A DNA stretch of 33,315 bases from Microbispora amethystogenes (GCF_016863015.1 NZ_BOOB01000070.1:1-33315), one strand, 5' to 3'. Numbered from the stretch's first letter, positions 6,965 through 15,161 are shown. Numbers and translations: made by a program. Notes: generated from the sequence alone by a model not told the origin.

Positions 6965-8584
6965 CTAGCCACCTAGGAGACGCTCTACCAGATCGACGGA
7001 CACTTCACTGGGCGCCTCTAGAAGGATGTCGCTTGGCCAACGTCTCAGCTCTGATTCGGAACTGAAACCCCACAGGACACCCACCCCCTTCACGCCAGCT
7101 TGACGCGCGGCCTCAAGGTCAGTAGGCGTATCGCCTATGTACATCGCTCTCTGGCTAGGCACACCGAGCCGTGTCAATGCCTTCTTAATGCCCTCGTCTT
7201 TCTTCCCTCTAGTGTCATTATGGCATAAGAATTCGTCGAAGAGGTCTCTGACCTCCGGTGGAACCATAGAGTCTGCTCGCCGCTTTGGCTGTGCGGTAAC
7301 GGCGGCAAGATGTACGCCGTTTTCCTTCATTTTGCGCATGCCTTCTACGACATCAGTGAATACGCGGATTTCGCCCGTCGCACTGGCGAATGCATTGTCG
7401 TACTCGGCTCTGTAAACGTCGTATGCGCGCGGGACGCCTAACCTCGACAGGATCTCATGCACCTTGCCGACAGGATTTACGGATGACGGCTCGATGAGGC
7501 GGCCGGTGTGACGGGTTGCTATTTCTGCTATCGCAGCCGAAGTTGCCTCCCGTGTATCTACGATGACTCCGTCGATATCGAAGATTACGGCAGCGGGACG
7601 ATCTGTCATCGCAGCACCAGCTCCTAACGGTGAACCTGCGGAAGCTTCTGACATGTCGAAGAGGGGTTGCGCATGAGCTTGTTGACGCCAGGACGTCCCT
7701 AGAGTCCGCTCAATGACGTCAAGAACCTGGTCGAACCTTTGTATAACATGAGCGCCCCGGGCCACGAGCTTATGTGCCCACTCCGAGTTGGGCATTTGTA
7801 GGTTGCGAGACAGCAGGAAGACCGGCCGGCCATGCTTAAAGGAGAAGTCCGCTTGGATGATAGATCCACAGCCAGCCTTGCCTTCGATGATGACGGTGCC
7901 CAAGGCGAGGGTGCACATCACCTCATTCCGTGCTGGGAACGTCCATCGTTGTGGGCCCATACCTGTACGGAACTGAGACAGAATCGCTCCGAGCTGAGGT
8001 ATCTTCTCGTACAGCTCAGCGTTTTCTTTTGGGTATGCGTGGTCTATCCCGTGCCCGACGACGGCATATGTGACACCAGGAGGTGGAATAAGAGCCTCTG
8101 TATGGCTGGCCGCATCGATACCCTTAGCCAGCCCGCTCACGACTGTGATTCCGTGTTCTACGCATTTTCTAGCGAATCTGTGAGCCGCTGCGATCCCATC
8201 CTCCGTAGGATCTACGCGACCGACCAACGCCAGGGAACGCTCTCCTAGCATAGAAAGATCGCCTTTGTAGAACAGCACGGGCGGCCGACCTTCCCACCGC
8301 ATCAGATTGGCCGGGTAGTCAGGGTCGTTCCAGAGCTTGAAACTGGCACCTACCTCGTATGTCCGGCTTATCGCATTTGCGTAGAAGTCATGGTCGGCAC
8401 TCTCCAGATAGGTGCGGACACGGTCTGGAGTGCTCTTTGCGTGCAGCAGAGCGTGGTACAGGTCTTCAGCTCTGCCGTATTTCTGGATCATGTCGAGTAG
8501 GCGACGAGGCCCAACTGAGGGGGCGTCGAGCATTAGGAGGAGGAGTGCTGCTTCTCTATCACGTTCGCTCAGCACAGATGACAC
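6965..8584 (-). CDS. DprA-like SLOG protein fused to a HAD phosphatase (539 aa)
   Basis: Residues 1-80 are a helical domain. Residues 80-300 carry DprA/Smf signatures of the Rossmann-like SLOG fold: LALVGR near 120, SGLAKGIDAASHTEAL (150-165), VGHGIDHAYP (176-185), FPARNEVMCTLA (216-227) and VIIEGKAGCGSIIQA (231-245). After a linker, residues 331-539 are a HAD hydrolase with the DIDGVIVDT nucleophile loop (336-344), Thr in VTAQ, Lys in KKDEG and the acidic YIGDTPTDLEAA loop. An internal Met at 326 marks the domain seam. The gene overlaps the end of the phosphoribosyltransferase gene by 26 bases. Classical DprA loads RecA in transformation; the HAD fusion and mobile-island setting suggest nucleotide signalling or defence, which is inference. 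Confidence 0.82.
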   Translation of the reverse strand: MSSVLSERDREAALLLLMLDAPSVGPRRLLDMIQKYGRAEDLYHALLHAKSTPDRVRTYLESADHDFYANAISRTYEVGASFKLWNDPDYPANLMRWEGRPPVLFYKGDLSMLGERSLALVGRVDPTEDGIAAAHRFARKCVEHGITVVSGLAKGIDAASHTEALIPPPGVTYAVVGHGIDHAYPKENAELYEKIPQLGAILSQFRTGMGPQRWTFPARNEVMCTLALGTVIIEGKAGCGSIIQADFSFKHGRPVFLLSRNLQMPNSEWAHKLVARGAHVIQRFDQVLDVIERTLGTSWRQQAHAQPLFDMSEASAGSPLGAGAAMTDRPAAVIFDIDGVIVDTREATSAAIAEIATRHTGRLIEPSSVNPVGKVHEILSRLGVPRAYDVYRAEYDNAFASATGEIRVFTDVVEGMRKMKENGVHLAAVTAQPKRRADSMVPPEVRDLFDEFLCHNDTRGKKDEGIKKALTRLGVPSQRAMYIGDTPTDLEAARQAGVKGVGVLWGFSSESELRRWPSDILLEAPSEVSVDLVERLLGG

Positions 8585-9371
8585 ACCTCTCCCTTGAATA
8601 TGTCCGGGAACGCGCCCTTTCGTACAGTATGTTCGACGTTCCCCACCCTGAGTTTGGATCTTTAATTTGTCGCCCGATGGTCAGGGCGACGACTGTTCGG
8701 GCTCCTGCTCTTCGCAGGCCAGCGGCCGCGCTTGCAACGCTAGAACCCGAGGTCCACGTGTCGTCGAAAATTAATATATCACGTCCGCGTACGGCTTGGG
8801 GTGTGGTTATCTGGTAAAAATCGAGTTCTACTCTTCCCCGGCCTGGCCGATCACTGTTTGGGTCAGTCTTCTGGATGAGATCGAAATGCCATTCCAAGGG
8901 CCAGGAGACTACGGAGTCGATCACCTTCTTCATGTGGTTGAAGGTTCGGTCTCTACTGCCCACTGGCATTACCACGCCGAGAGTGGACCTTCCGTACGCA
9001 CTTTGGATGCATTCGAGATGTCTCGACAAGAAGTCCCAGGTGACGCATGCAAGCGGGTATGATAGCCAGGAATAGCTGTCTCCCCAGTCCTTATACCTGT
9101 GCAGGACTGACTCCAGGCCGTCGCTCATTGAATAGGCGATCGGAACGACGGCGCTAAGTACCTGTCTGTAGGATTGACAATGCTGACATGTCTTATAGAA
9201 TCCGCCATCCCCTCGGATGCCCACGGCTCCATGGCATAGATCGCAGGTGCGCTCGTCCGTTGGCGCAACCGATGGGATAATCCGGACGCTGTCGGCCCAC
9301 GCCACCCACTGTTCGGTCGTGGTCCAGTCGGCTGATCCTTCGGGCTGACGAAAGTCGCGGTACGCTCGCAT
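8559..9371 (-). CDS. ComF-like phosphoribosyltransferase with zinc finger (270 aa)
   Basis: A zinc-finger-like pair (CDLC at 43-46, CQHC at 62-65) is followed by a phosphoribosyltransferase domain. Its PRPP loop, ILIFDDTWTSGSSVASAA, lies at about 199-216, where the DD and T-SG residues bind the ribose-phosphate. A CVIC pair near the C-terminus could add zinc ligands. I chose the ATG at 9371, which has GAGGTGG about 10 bases upstream. A GTG at 9428 would add 19 low-complexity residues and lacks a good site. It is the first gene of the pair and is coupled to the DprA-HAD gene by overlap. The ComF/DprA pairing mimics competence genes, but no other competence gene is nearby. Confidence 0.78.
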   Translation of the reverse strand: MRAYRDFRQPEGSADWTTTEQWVAWADSVRIIPSVAPTDERTCDLCHGAVGIRGDGGFYKTCQHCQSYRQVLSAVVPIAYSMSDGLESVLHRYKDWGDSYSWLSYPLACVTWDFLSRHLECIQSAYGRSTLGVVMPVGSRDRTFNHMKKVIDSVVSWPLEWHFDLIQKTDPNSDRPGRGRVELDFYQITTPQAVRGRDILIFDDTWTSGSSVASAAAGLRRAGARTVVALTIGRQIKDPNSGWGTSNILYERARSRTYSRERCVICAERT

Positions 9372-10164
9372 TGGGGGATAGCCACCTCTGCCTTCTCGGG
9401 CCGCCCTCGCGCTGGAGGCTTTCGGCACAGTATGCCCGCCCGGTTCCCCCTTTACCTACTGAGCTGTGCTGCTGTCTCTGGATTTATATTGGATCGTGGC
9501 TAGGAGCCCTTTCGGCCGCCATGTATTAGCCATTTATGGTTGGCCTGATTAATTACGTGATCGCTTCCTTTGTCCCAGAACTACCATGATGTCTCGCAAG
9601 TATACGAAGACATGTTCTATATCGGAAGAGTGTCTGAGGCTCAGTTGGGACACGCTGGCAGGCGGCCTCTACCCTGCCTGTCCTCACGTAACGACCTCGC
9701 TGGCAGATAGCCACCGATATGGCTTCCCTGGGCCTACCAGGTCGCCGCCGGCGTGACGGTGGGGCCTTCTACGCAGGCACACTCGCTTTGGAGGTCTTCT
9801 CCTGGTCCTGGTCGCTATGGGCTGGCTACCGCTCAACACCGTGGGGGCTCTGGGCAAGGCTCCGGTTGGCGGTTGTCGCTATGGCGTTCATCGACTGGGA
9901 AGGGGTTCACCAGGTGGGCGGGCCTGTTCTTGCGGTGGTCGTCCCGGAGTCGTGGCGCAGCGGTGGCATGGCGGTTCCGTTGCTGTGGCGGCACAACAGG
10001 GCCGACTGGCATGAGCGCAGGAAGTCACGCGCCCAGAGGGCTGTAAAGAGCCGTTCGGATACGAGTCGTACTTGTGGGATCCATCCCAGTCGACTGCTCC
10101 ACAGGAGCTCTGAACCTTGATCATGCCGAATCCGTGCCGGATGTCCAACAGGAATCGGCATATG
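9372..10164. other. Stretch without a recognisable gene
   Basis: No frame here has convincing start, ribosome site and protein pattern together. Bases 9470-9620 are AT-richer than the surroundings and may include the promoter of the PRTase/DprA pair. Several overlapping frames at 9719-10120 are GC-driven and show no family motif. The segment may contain degenerate element DNA next to the att site. Confidence 0.5.
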
Positions 10165-10242
10165 CGCAGGTAAAAGGGATATCGCGGCAGGTCTGTAAAA
10201 CCGTCGGCTCAGCCTACGCAAGTTCGAACCTTGCACCTGCCA
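10165..10242 (+). tRNA. Degenerate tRNA-Tyr(GTA): conserved 3' half, probable attachment-site footprint
   Basis: From the anticodon loop CTGTAAA (GTA at 10195-10197) to the 3' end the sequence looks like an actinobacterial tRNA-Tyr. It has a long variable arm (GGCTCAGCC), a perfect T arm (GCAAG-TTCGAAC-CTTGC, 10218-10234) and acceptor strand ACCTGCC (10235-10241). The 5' half is degenerate: the acceptor partner CGCAGGT pairs at only six of seven positions, the first half of the D arm is missing and the anticodon stem is broken. A functional tRNA is unlikely. Conservation starting at the anticodon loop is what a tyrosine integrase leaves at the far end of an element. Confidence 0.6.
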
Positions 10243-10252
10243 CACCAGCCAA

Positions 10253-10293
10253 AAGAGGCCCGTCACCAGCACGAACACGGTGACGGGCCTCTT
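10253..10293. terminator. 15-bp hairpin between the tRNA remnant and the integrase remnant
   Basis: AAGAGGCCCGTCACC (10253-10267) and its exact inverted copy (10279-10293) enclose an 11-base loop. The A-run on the left and CTT on the right allow bidirectional termination. It could stop tRNA transcription and the integrase message from the other side. Confidence 0.75.
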
Positions 10294-10365
10294 GCTGTCT
10301 GTCCGGTTGTCCACGGCTGGCAACGGCGTTCTACAGCTCGTCGCGGCCAATACGCGGCCAAGTGT

Positions 10366-10614
10366 TCAGGGTTTCGTGGCCTGCAAGATCCGGCGCATGG
10401 CCTCGCCTTGCTGTCCGTGGATGCACTTCGCGTAGACCCGCAAGAGCACGTCCACGCTGTACCCTGCCCACTCGGCGACCTGGGGAGACGGAACGCCAGC
10501 GTTGAGCCACGTGGACACAGCCGCATGCCGGAGGTCGTAGGGCCGACGAGCCAAGGGAGAGGCGACCTGGGCCGGGGCAAAGGCTGTACACCGTTCCGGC
10601 CCCTGTGCGCCGTT
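10366..10614 (-). pseudogene. C-terminal remnant of an AICE tyrosine integrase
   Basis: The frame reads ...AQVASPLARRPYDLRHAAVSTWLNAGVPSP, QVAEWAGYSVDVLLRVYAKC, then a short tail and stop. These are the Arg (YDLRHAAVS) and nucleophilic Tyr (RVYAKC) regions of actinomycete site-specific integrases. The position usually occupied by His in EWAGHS is Tyr here. Everything upstream of about 10614, where an in-frame TAG appears, is missing, so only about 80 of roughly 400 residues remain. Its 3' end faces the tRNA-Tyr remnant 124 bases away, the normal int-att geometry. It is therefore a stub of a second, otherwise lost element. Confidence 0.82.
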
Positions 10615-10721
10615 CTAAGGAACCTCTAAAGGTGGCTGAAACCACGCCAGAGGCCGCGATGTTTGTGTCGTCTCCAGGGCGCCGGTTCTCGTCCGGCGCT
10701 CTGTGGACGAAAGGCATCACG

Positions 10722-11672
10722 ATGATGAAACGCACACGGCTGGTCGTGGCCACGGCCACGCTCCTCACGCTGGCCGCGGCCGGTCCGGCCGCGGCGGCCG
10801 ATCCGGCCCCGGCGCCCGGCGCCGCGAAATCCGACTCCGCGAAGGTCAAGGTGGACGGGAGATCGAGGGCGGGTGCGGAGGCCGATCTGGCCGCGATGGC
10901 GGAGAAGCTGGGAGTGACGCCCGAGCGGCTCGACGCCGCGCTGGTCGCGGCCAAGATGTCACTGGCCAACTCGGCCGACGTCACGCCGGAGGCCTTCGTC
11001 GCGGCGGTGGCGGCCAACCTGGAGCTTCCGGCCGCGAAGGTCCAGGAGGCTCTGGGTCCGATGATCGTCAAGTCCGCGCCGGGCGATGACGACCGGGGCA
11101 AGCTGGACGGCATGGACAAGAAGGCCCCCGACGGCCGGCAGGACTCGTCAGGCAAGCCCAGGGCGGGTGCGGATGTCAAGTTGGCCGCGATCGCGAAGCA
11201 GCTCGGAGTGACGCCCGAGCGGCTCGACGCCGCGCTGGTCGCGGCCAAGACGTCGCTGGCCAACTCGGCCGACGCCACGCCGGAGGCGTTCGTCGCAGCG
11301 GTGGCGGCCAACCTGGGGCTTCCGGTCTCGCAGGTCCGGGACGCTCTGCGACCGATGATCGCCGGGCCCGCGCCGGGTGATGACGACCGGGGCAAGCTGG
11401 ACGGTATGGGCAAGAAGGGCGGCATGGGCAAGAAGGGCGGGAACGGCCCGCAAGAGTCGCCGTTCACCACCGACGCCGCGGCGGCGTCTCTGGCCGAGGC
11501 GCTCGGTGTCGATCAGGCCAAGGCCAAGGCCGCTCTAGCCGCTCTGGTGGCGTTGGGCAGAGTCGACGTGACGTCCAAGACCTTCCGCGACATCGCCGCC
11601 TCCCTTGGGGTCGGCGCAGACCAGCTCGACGCCGCGCTGAGCGATCTGAAGCGGTCACTGAGCAAGGGCTGA
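10722..11672 (+). CDS. Secreted Ala-rich repeat protein (316 aa)
   Basis: A signal peptide is clear at residues 1-26 (MMKRTRLVVATATLLTLAAAGPAAAA). The mature part contains two near-identical units of about 55 residues (LGVTPERLDAALVAAKxSLANSAD and TPEAFVAAVAANLxLP) at about 63-103 and 161-201. A third degenerate copy (LGVDQAKAKAALAALVALG, LGVGADQLDAALSDLK) follows. Acidic/Gly-Lys linkers (GDDDRGKLDGM) separate them. Each unit looks like a pair of amphipathic helices. Similar repeat proteins occur beside two-component systems in Streptosporangiales-type genomes but have no defined function. The response-regulator gene begins 51 bases downstream, so it may be an output or input of that pair. 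Confidence 0.75.
   Translation: MMKRTRLVVATATLLTLAAAGPAAAADPAPAPGAAKSDSAKVKVDGRSRAGAEADLAAMAEKLGVTPERLDAALVAAKMSLANSADVTPEAFVAAVAANLELPAAKVQEALGPMIVKSAPGDDDRGKLDGMDKKAPDGRQDSSGKPRAGADVKLAAIAKQLGVTPERLDAALVAAKTSLANSADATPEAFVAAVAANLGLPVSQVRDALRPMIAGPAPGDDDRGKLDGMGKKGGMGKKGGNGPQESPFTTDAAAASLAEALGVDQAKAKAALAALVALGRVDVTSKTFRDIAASLGVGADQLDAALSDLKRSLSKG
10911..11325 (+). repeat. Direct repeat of about 121 bp within the secreted protein gene
   Basis: Bases 10911-11031 recur at 11205-11325 with few changes (offset 294). The high DNA identity, beyond protein constraint, points to a recent internal duplication. Confidence 0.8.
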
Positions 11673-11723
11673 CGACCACCGCGTCTCGCACGGTTTCAGG
11701 ATCGACGGTGAGGATGGGCAACC

Positions 11724-12395
11724 ATGCGGATACTTGTGGTGGACGACGACCCGGCTGTGCGGCGGTCGTTGGAGCATGCGTTGCGCCGGGACGGCTATGA
11801 CGTGTCGTCCGCCGCTGACGGGGTGTCCGCCCTCGCCGAGCACGGCGTGTTCCGCCCGGACGCGGTGGTTCTCGACGTCCTCATGCCCGAACCGAACGGG
11901 CTGGAAGTGTGCCGGACACTGCGTTCGGGCGGGCACGACACTCCGATCCTGATGCTCACGGCCCGGGACCTGGTCACCGACCGGGTCGCCGGGCTCGACG
12001 CGGGGGCCGACGACTACCTGGCCAAGCCGTTCGCCCTGGAGGAGTTGCGGGCCCGGCTCAGAGCCCTGCTCCGGCGCAGTGGCGCCAGGGCCGAGGTGCT
12101 GCGCTTCGCCGACGTCGACCTGGACCTGAGCGGCTGCAGAGCAGAGCGTGCCGGTCGGCGTCTGGACCTGACCAAGACGGAGCTGTCCCTGCTGGAGCTG
12201 TTCCTGCGCAATCCTGGCCGGGTGCTGAGCCGGACCCAGATCTTCGAGTCTGTCTGGGGCTACGACTTCGGCCCGGAGTCGAACGCACTGTGGGTCTACA
12301 TCAGCTACCTGCGCAGCAAACTCGAAGCGGACGGCGGCAGCAGATTGATCCAGACGGTGCGCGGCCTCGGGTACGTCCTGCGCGAGGAGCCATGA
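11724..12395 (+). CDS. OmpR/PhoB-family response regulator (223 aa)
   Basis: The receiver domain spans residues 1-115, with the acidic pocket VVDDD (5-9), phospho-acceptor D51 (VVLDVLMPEPNG), T79 and K101 (YLAKPF). The winged-helix DNA-binding domain follows at about 125-223 (LTKTELSLLELFLRNPGRVLSRTQIFESVWG ... SNALWVYISYLRSKLE ... VRGLGYVLR). The stop overlaps the kinase start (ATGA), so the two are translationally coupled. It is an MprA/TcrA-like actinobacterial regulator; its targets are not evident, but the repeat protein just upstream is a candidate. Confidence 0.93.
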   Translation: MRILVVDDDPAVRRSLEHALRRDGYDVSSAADGVSALAEHGVFRPDAVVLDVLMPEPNGLEVCRTLRSGGHDTPILMLTARDLVTDRVAGLDAGADDYLAKPFALEELRARLRALLRRSGARAEVLRFADVDLDLSGCRAERAGRRLDLTKTELSLLELFLRNPGRVLSRTQIFESVWGYDFGPESNALWVYISYLRSKLEADGGSRLIQTVRGLGYVLREEP

Positions 12396-13741
12396 ACCTG
12401 CGCACCCGGCTGGCCATCGCCGGCGGTTCCGTGGTGGCGGGCGCCCTGGTGCTCGTGTCGGTGGTCCTGTATCCGGCCGTGGAAGCCAACCTCCGCGGTC
12501 AGATCGACAGCTCGCTGGTCGTGGCCGCCGGCCAGGCACCGGACGTGGCGGCGGCGATCAAGGCCAAGTTCCGGGACGTCAACGGGGAGCCGGGCTTCCC
12601 TACCGTTCCGCTGGGGATCGGAAGCACCCAGCTGCAGATCGTGCCGCGCCCTGTCCGGATCGGGCCGTCGACGGAGTTCGTCGACATCACAGCTCGCGAC
12701 GTCGCCGTCGCGGACGGCACCGCCGGTGCCTACTTCCGTGACGCGGTCTACAACGGCGTCGTCTACCGCGTCTACACCGCCCAGTTGCCAGACTCGCCGG
12801 GGACGCTCGTGCGCACGGCCATCCCGGAATCCGATCCCGCGCCCACGCTACGCGAGCTCGCCTGGCTGCTCGCCGGCTCGACGGTGGCCGCCGGGCTTCT
12901 GGCAGCACTGGCCTCACGCCTCGCAGCACGCCGCGTCCTCCGCCCGGTGCACCAGCTGACCGAGACCGTGGAACTGATCCGTACGACCGGCGACCTGGCC
13001 ATCCCGATCCCCGCCGACAGCCGGGACGAGATCGGCCGGCTCGGCGCCGCGTTCGCGGCGATGACCGCCGCCCTGGACGAATCGGTCGGTGCCCAGCGCC
13101 GTCTGGTGGCCGACGCATCGCACGAACTGCGCACGCCACTGACGAGCCTGACGGTGAACCTCGAGCTGCTGGCGGAGAACCCGGCCGACGCGCAGGCCCC
13201 GCTCCTCGCCGCCGAAGCACTCGGCCAGGCCGGCGAACTCACGACACTGGTCAACGACCTGGTCGACCTGGCCCGCTACGGTCAGGCGCCGTACCACACC
13301 GAAGACGTCCGCCTCGACCTCGTCGCCGAGCGCGTCGCGGCCCGCGCGGCGCGTCGGGCGCCACAGATCGAATTCGAGCTGGACTGCACGCCCGCTCTCG
13401 TCCACGGAGACCCCGACGCCCTGGAACGCGCCGTCGCGAACCTCGTCGACAACGCCGTGAAATGGAGTCTCCCGGACGGCCGGATCAGGATCAGCGTCAG
13501 AGCGGGCACCCTGGAGGTCGCGGACACCGGCCCAGGGATCCCCGACAACGACCTCGAATTCGTATTCGACCGCTTCTACCGATCACCGGCGGCCCGCGGG
13601 CACCCTGGCTCCGGACTGGGCCTGGCCATCGTCCGGCAGGTCGCCGAGGCGCACGGGGGGACGGCCGAAGCCGTCCCGTGTCAACGCGGTGCGTTACTGC
13701 GGCTGGTGCTGCCGACGTGTGTCGAACACACGGAGCCCTAG
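12392..13741 (+). CDS. Membrane sensor histidine kinase (449 aa)
   Basis: TM1 is at residues 7-28 and TM2 at about 153-173, bracketing an extracellular sensor of about 120 residues. A HAMP linker (about 174-230, RRVLRPVHQLTE) leads to the dimerisation/phosphoacceptor helix with H244 (DASHELRTPL). The ATP-binding domain shows N-box VANLVDNAVKWS, G1 VADTGPGIP, F-box FDRFYRS and G2 GSGLGLAIV. Length and order are normal for an MprB-type kinase. It pairs with the overlapping response regulator. The stimulus is unknown, but the periplasmic domain and secreted neighbour point to an envelope signal. Confidence 0.93.
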   Translation: MNLRTRLAIAGGSVVAGALVLVSVVLYPAVEANLRGQIDSSLVVAAGQAPDVAAAIKAKFRDVNGEPGFPTVPLGIGSTQLQIVPRPVRIGPSTEFVDITARDVAVADGTAGAYFRDAVYNGVVYRVYTAQLPDSPGTLVRTAIPESDPAPTLRELAWLLAGSTVAAGLLAALASRLAARRVLRPVHQLTETVELIRTTGDLAIPIPADSRDEIGRLGAAFAAMTAALDESVGAQRRLVADASHELRTPLTSLTVNLELLAENPADAQAPLLAAEALGQAGELTTLVNDLVDLARYGQAPYHTEDVRLDLVAERVAARAARRAPQIEFELDCTPALVHGDPDALERAVANLVDNAVKWSLPDGRIRISVRAGTLEVADTGPGIPDNDLEFVFDRFYRSPAARGHPGSGLGLAIVRQVAEAHGGTAEAVPCQRGALLRLVLPTCVEHTEP

Positions 13742-13896
13742 CGGGAGTGTCCATTTAGGTTCGCCGGGTTGCGACACACCGGTCGCCTCCGGGCCTCTGA
13801 TCGGGTCTGCCGCCAATGACGGTGCCGGCAATCGGTACCGACAGCAGGAGGAGGGGCTGGCGAGCCCGTGCGAGCGCGGCGATTCGTAGGTGGCAG

Positions 13897-14799
13897 TCAG
13901 TGCGACGGCTGCGCGGCCTGGCGGGTCGTCTCGCGGTGGTAGGCGATGTGCCTGATGCTGATCGTGTGTTGCGGTGCGAGGCGCAGATCGCCCTTGACCT
14001 TGCCGAGCACTTCGTCGAAGACCCGCAGATCGTCCGTGAGGGTGAGGGCGCCGCGGTCGAAGAGAACGTGATCGTTCGGGCAGAGGCAGAGGATGTTGCC
14101 CGGCTCGTCGGGGCCGTTGTGCGGCTGGCCGATCGGACGGATGTGGGCGCCCTCGGCGTACGAGCCGTTGGGCAGGCACAGCCGTACGCCGCAGATCTGG
14201 CAGTGGTGTCCGTGTACGTCCTTGATCTGCTGGGCCAGGGCCGAGTCACGGATCACCCGCATCGTGGCGGACTGACGACGCTGCGGGGCAGGGGAGCCGT
14301 CGTTCAGGGGCACCTCGGCTTCAGGGGTGCCCACCAGGCCTACCGCGGTGAGCAGCTCGTCGGGGTCGACGTCCTGGAAGTACTTCTCCAGCAGACACAG
14401 CACGATCTGCGCGCGCACGTCCGGATGCCGGCTCACGATGGTGTGGACCCATGGTCGCAAGCCTCCCGTGGGCGCGTGGCTGTTCATCCAGCGCTGCGCA
14501 CTGCTCGTGCTCGCCGCCGGAACGTCGGACGCGTCCAGTTCCCACAGCCCGTGGTGGAACAGTCGAAGGACGGGGAACTCGGGATTCGGCCGGTCGTCGG
14601 CGTGGCCGAACTTCTCGATGAGCAAGGAAATCTCGGCACTTGTCCGTGCCCAGGCCTCCAGGCGTGGCTCCGCCTGAGCGGCTCGTCCGAGCGCCCATAA
14701 CAGTGTGAGCGGCTGGTGCCTGCGTGGCCTGCCGGTCACCTTCGACGTGTCCGTACGGAGGGAGCCGATCTTCAGGAGCAGGCTCTCGGAGAGTCCCAC
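13897..14799 (-). CDS. SBD-HNH type IV restriction endonuclease for phosphorothioated DNA (300 aa)
   Basis: The N-terminal half carries features of the sulfur-binding domain of ScoMcrA-like enzymes: RPRRHQPLTLLWALGRAAQ (24-42), PRLEAW, then PEFPVLRLFHHGLWELD (73-89). The C-terminal domain is an HNH nuclease with zinc pairs CQIC (200-203) and CLC (238-240), general base in AEGAHIRP (H219), N235 (GNILCL) and H244 (CPNDH). Such enzymes bind Rp-phosphorothioate DNA and cut nearby, restricting DNA from Dnd-modified sources. No dnd genes are in the window, consistent with a stand-alone restriction role. The start is a GTG at 14799, with no long upstream extension. Confidence 0.85.
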   Translation of the reverse strand: MGLSESLLLKIGSLRTDTSKVTGRPRRHQPLTLLWALGRAAQAEPRLEAWARTSAEISLLIEKFGHADDRPNPEFPVLRLFHHGLWELDASDVPAASTSSAQRWMNSHAPTGGLRPWVHTIVSRHPDVRAQIVLCLLEKYFQDVDPDELLTAVGLVGTPEAEVPLNDGSPAPQRRQSATMRVIRDSALAQQIKDVHGHHCQICGVRLCLPNGSYAEGAHIRPIGQPHNGPDEPGNILCLCPNDHVLFDRGALTLTDDLRVFDEVLGKVKGDLRLAPQHTISIRHIAYHRETTRQAAQPSH

Positions 14800-14912
14800 G
14801 TCGAGATCTTATGGGGCGATTTATCGCGACAGGCTTACTCTTCGGTCCCTTTCGTGACCCGCCGTGGAGTCCTTCGACCTGGTGTCCGCCAGGCGAAATC
14901 CATCTCAGTGGC

Positions 14913-14938
14913 ATCGCCCTCGCTGCAGCGAGGGCGAT
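14913..14938. other. 26-bp perfect palindrome
   Basis: ATCGCCCTCGCTG is followed immediately by its exact inverse complement. It stands in the gap between the divergent HNH and small membrane protein genes, 98 bases before the latter. It could be an operator for a dimeric regulator or a hairpin; no T-run follows, so termination is less likely. Confidence 0.6.
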
Positions 14939-15035
14939 CATCCTTGAGCGAGTTCCCCGCCGGAAGTATTTGCTCGACTGCGGCGCATTATCGGCTCATA
15001 CTGCCCTCGGTTTCCTTCTCCTGAAGAGGTGGTCG

Positions 15036-15161
15036 ATGTACGGGTTCGGGCTGGCAGAACTGTTACTGATCGTGTTCGAGGTGGCCGTACTGTTCGCGGT
15101 CGTCTACTTCGCGGTCCGGCTCGCGCTGCGGCACGACCGGATGAAGAACGGCGGTCATTAA
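15036..15161 (+). CDS. Small single-pass membrane protein (41 aa)
   Basis: The frame starts MYGFGLAELLLIVFEVAVLF, continues through one long hydrophobic helix and ends with the basic tail RLALRHDRMKNGGH. AGAGGTGG lies about 5 bases upstream of the ATG, and this start was chosen over longer upstream extensions that are not protein-like. It has the shape of the many mini membrane proteins of actinomycetes. No neighbour indicates a role. Confidence 0.55.
   Translation: MYGFGLAELLLIVFEVAVLFAVVYFAVRLALRHDRMKNGGH

Noticed and set aside
6965..9371. DprA/ComF as natural transformation genes
   Set aside because: No ComEC, ComEA or pilus genes are nearby; the HAD fusion and the mobile setting argue against ordinary competence.
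9719..10120. 133-residue plus-strand frame
   Set aside because: Several frames are open together here, with no motif and no clear ribosome site; treated as non-coding or decayed DNA.
9907..10350. 147-residue minus-strand frame containing QGSNLRRLSRRFY
   Set aside because: This is the well-known false protein read across a tRNA 3' half; it spans the tRNA remnant and hairpin and has no ribosome site.
10331..11470. 379-residue minus-strand frame opposite the secreted repeat protein
   Set aside because: The forward frame has a signal peptide and coherent repeats; the reverse frame is Ser/Ala-rich low complexity.
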